Shown here: positions 16,395-17,467 of the stretch, in pieces
Layout of the letters: the number at the start of each line of letters is the position of its first letter
Numbering within the stretch: position 1 is the first letter of the stretch
Assembly (NCBI GenBank): GCA_027603945.1
Contig: JADIIU010000195.1
Coordinates: 1-17,467 of the forward strand
Source: Terramyces sp. JEL0728
Taxonomy: Eukaryota; Chytridiomycota; Chytridiomycetes; Rhizophydiales; Terramycetaceae
Reading direction: 5' to 3'
DNA length: 17,467 nt
Made by a program: the position numbers and the translations under genes
Notes under the pieces: model-generated
Database searches by the model: none
What the model was told of the DNA's origin: nothing
Seen by the model: the letters and a program-made list of their open reading frames with translations, nothing else

Positions 16395-16730
16395 ATGTTT
16401 GTCACCTACTGGTTTCATGCTTCAAATACACAATTGATGTCATTGTCAAAGGCCAAGTTCAAGCAAATCCTGCATCTAATATATGACGCAAATCAAAGAG
16501 GCATTTCACCATCGGACATTTTAACCATTATGGCTGTGTGTTCGGCTCTACAAGCGACAATCCTTATTTCACTCAGTGACATCTCACAGCCACGTCATTT
16601 CTTCTATGCAAAAAAAATACGCGGATATTTCAAGTTAACCTGCGACAAATATAATGGTAACAAGGAAAATCCAAAGAATACTAGCGAACTTGACCTACCT
16701 GTCCACCCCAAAAACTTGAATTTATGGTAA
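16395..16730 (+). CDS. Small hypothetical protein
   Basis: 111 residues from ATG 16395, with another in-frame ATG at residue 15 (16437). I recognise no family. The middle (KAKFKQILHLIYDANQRGIS then PSDILTIMAVCSALQATILI) is predicted-looking helical, and the C-terminus is Lys/Asn-rich and basic. There is no signal peptide. It lacks the AATAAA at its stop seen in most neighbours (only AATAAG nearby). It ends 94 bp before the antiporter start, in the space where that gene's promoter lies. It may be real, or an open frame by chance. Confidence 0.4.
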   Translation: MFVTYWFHASNTQLMSLSKAKFKQILHLIYDANQRGISPSDILTIMAVCSALQATILISLSDISQPRHFFYAKKIRGYFKLTCDKYNGNKENPKNTSELDLPVHPKNLNLW

Positions 16731-16763
16731 AAATAAGAATAGTAGCCGGATTAAATCAAAAGC

Positions 16764-16789
16764 CACGTGTGGCTATTGGAAGTATAAAA
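16764..16789 (+). promoter_or_regulatory. Promoter elements of the antiporter gene
   Basis: An E-box CACGTG (16764-16769) sits within the inverted repeat AGCCAC-GT-GTGGCT (16761-16774). An inverted CCAAT box (ATTGG, 16775-16779) and TATAAAA (16783-16789) follow. The TATA box is 35 bp before the ATG, implying a 5' UTR of about 10 nt. Confidence 0.55.
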
Positions 16790-16824
16790 CGAGCAGCGAG
16801 GGAATAGCAGGCTTCCTTGCAAAC

Positions 16825-17467
16825 ATGGTTCAATCTGTGGCCAACAACTCGTTCCTTACCGGAATGAATCCATTGACTCAAAATATTTCCCTTTTTCTTA
16901 CACAAATGGTGATCATTGTTGTAACTTCGCGCATAGTTCGTATATTTTTACAGTATCTGAATCAGCCTGCTGTCATTTCTGAAGTCGTTGGTGGGATTAT
17001 CCTTGGTCCGTCGGCATTGTCAAGCTATCCTGCTTTTAAAAATACAATCTTTCCAGCCTCTTCGCTGCCATTGCTCAAACTAGTTGCTGACATTGGCTTG
17101 ATTTTGTACTTGTTTATGGTTGGTATGGAGCTGGACCTTGGTAAGGTTGCCAAGGAATTCAAACAGTCTGCTGCTATCTCTCTTGCCGGCATTCTGTTGC
17201 CATTTGGAGCCGGAATTGCTGTATCTAAACTGGTCTACGACTTGTACGGAGACCCTTCTGTGCCATTCTCCTCCTTTATTGTGTTCTGTGGTGTCGCCGT
17301 CTCAATTACTGCATTCCCAGTTCTCGCTCGTATTTTGACAGAGAGAAAGCTTTTAGGTACCAGTGTGGGCAACTCTACCCTTGCAGCTGCAGCAACTGAT
17401 GATGCCGTTGCATGGAGTCTGCTCGTGTTGGTTGTTGCCCTCATCAACAACCCATCTCAAGCCATCA
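16825..17467 (+). CDS. CPA2-family K+/H+ antiporter, 5' part (Kha1-like)
   Basis: The frame is open from ATG 16825 to the window edge (214 codons), without introns. CPA2 antiporters exchange K+ or Na+ for H+ across endomembranes or the plasma membrane; fungal Kha1 is a Golgi-type example. Seen: a first membrane segment (QMVIIVVTSRIVRIFLQYL), QPAVISEVVGGIILGPSALS, LVADIGLILYLFMVGMELDL, SAAISLAGILLPFGAGIAVS, then AVSITAFPVLARILTERKLL and STLAAAATDDAVAWSLLVLV. The last contains the DD of the ion-binding helix typical of this family. The start is supported by the TATA box 35 bp upstream and by alignment of the first helix. The C-terminal half lies outside the window. Confidence 0.92.
   Translation, partial: MVQSVANNSFLTGMNPLTQNISLFLTQMVIIVVTSRIVRIFLQYLNQPAVISEVVGGIILGPSALSSYPAFKNTIFPASSLPLLKLVADIGLILYLFMVGMELDLGKVAKEFKQSAAISLAGILLPFGAGIAVSKLVYDLYGDPSVPFSSFIVFCGVAVSITAFPVLARILTERKLLGTSVGNSTLAAAATDDAVAWSLLVLVVALINNPSQAI

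Noticed and set aside
1..17467. tRNA genes, rRNA, CRISPR arrays, transposons
   Set aside because: None was recognised on reading either strand; no terminal repeats or transposase-like protein were seen.

Overview
This is eukaryotic nuclear DNA, AT-rich, using the standard code (TAA, TAG and TGA all end genes). A fungus is the best fit, perhaps an early-diverging (chytrid-like) one. Pointers are a YAT-type amino-acid permease tail, a Kha1-like K+/H+ antiporter, a secreted preproprotein with a Lys-Arg processing site, and ankyrin repeats of the DPS...N type. The lineage is an inference; no species is recognised.

Layout. 1-256 (+): 3' end of an amino-acid permease. 425-745 (-): Yippee-like zinc protein. 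746-1278: no resolved gene. 1279-3648 (+): F-box-like/ankyrin gene with 3 introns. 3718-5887 (-): mitochondrial-type leucyl-tRNA synthetase with 3 introns. 5925-7914 (-): serine beta-lactamase-like protein with C-terminal membrane segments and 2 introns. 7915-9178: non-coding, with two inverted repeats. 9179-9793 (+): secreted Lys/Gly- and Ala/Asn-rich protein. 10069-12050 (+): paralogue of the beta-lactamase-like gene, 1 intron. 12197-13884 (-): three tandem universal stress proteins. 13977-15827 (-): BIRC6/UBE2O-like ubiquitin-conjugating enzyme. 16395-16730 (+): small unknown ORF. 16825-17467 (+): 5' part of a CPA2 K+/H+ antiporter.

The main result is the gene structure. Four genes are broken in the raw sequence, and in each the reading frame is restored by removing GT...AG segments of only 19-22 nt, nine in total. 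Homology fixes several exactly: the FPYPSG-HMGH, CPEC and KVT regions of LeuRS, and the alignment between the two beta-lactamase-like paralogues. Each has a TAA-like branch site about 5 nt before the 3' splice site, and each produces an in-frame stop if retained. In addition, 10 of 12 gene ends carry AATAAA overlapping, or within about 5 nt of, the stop codon, so 3' UTRs should be very short. Introns and 3' ends thus look compacted together, although some intergenic gaps exceed 1 kb.

Other points: the LeuRS editing domain has lost its signature residues and the protein lacks its usual N-terminus. The stress-protein cluster and one beta-lactamase-like gene share TGAGTAA (TTACTCA) sites 35-75 bp upstream of their starts. 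The two beta-lactamase-like genes are head to head around the secreted Lys-rich protein gene.
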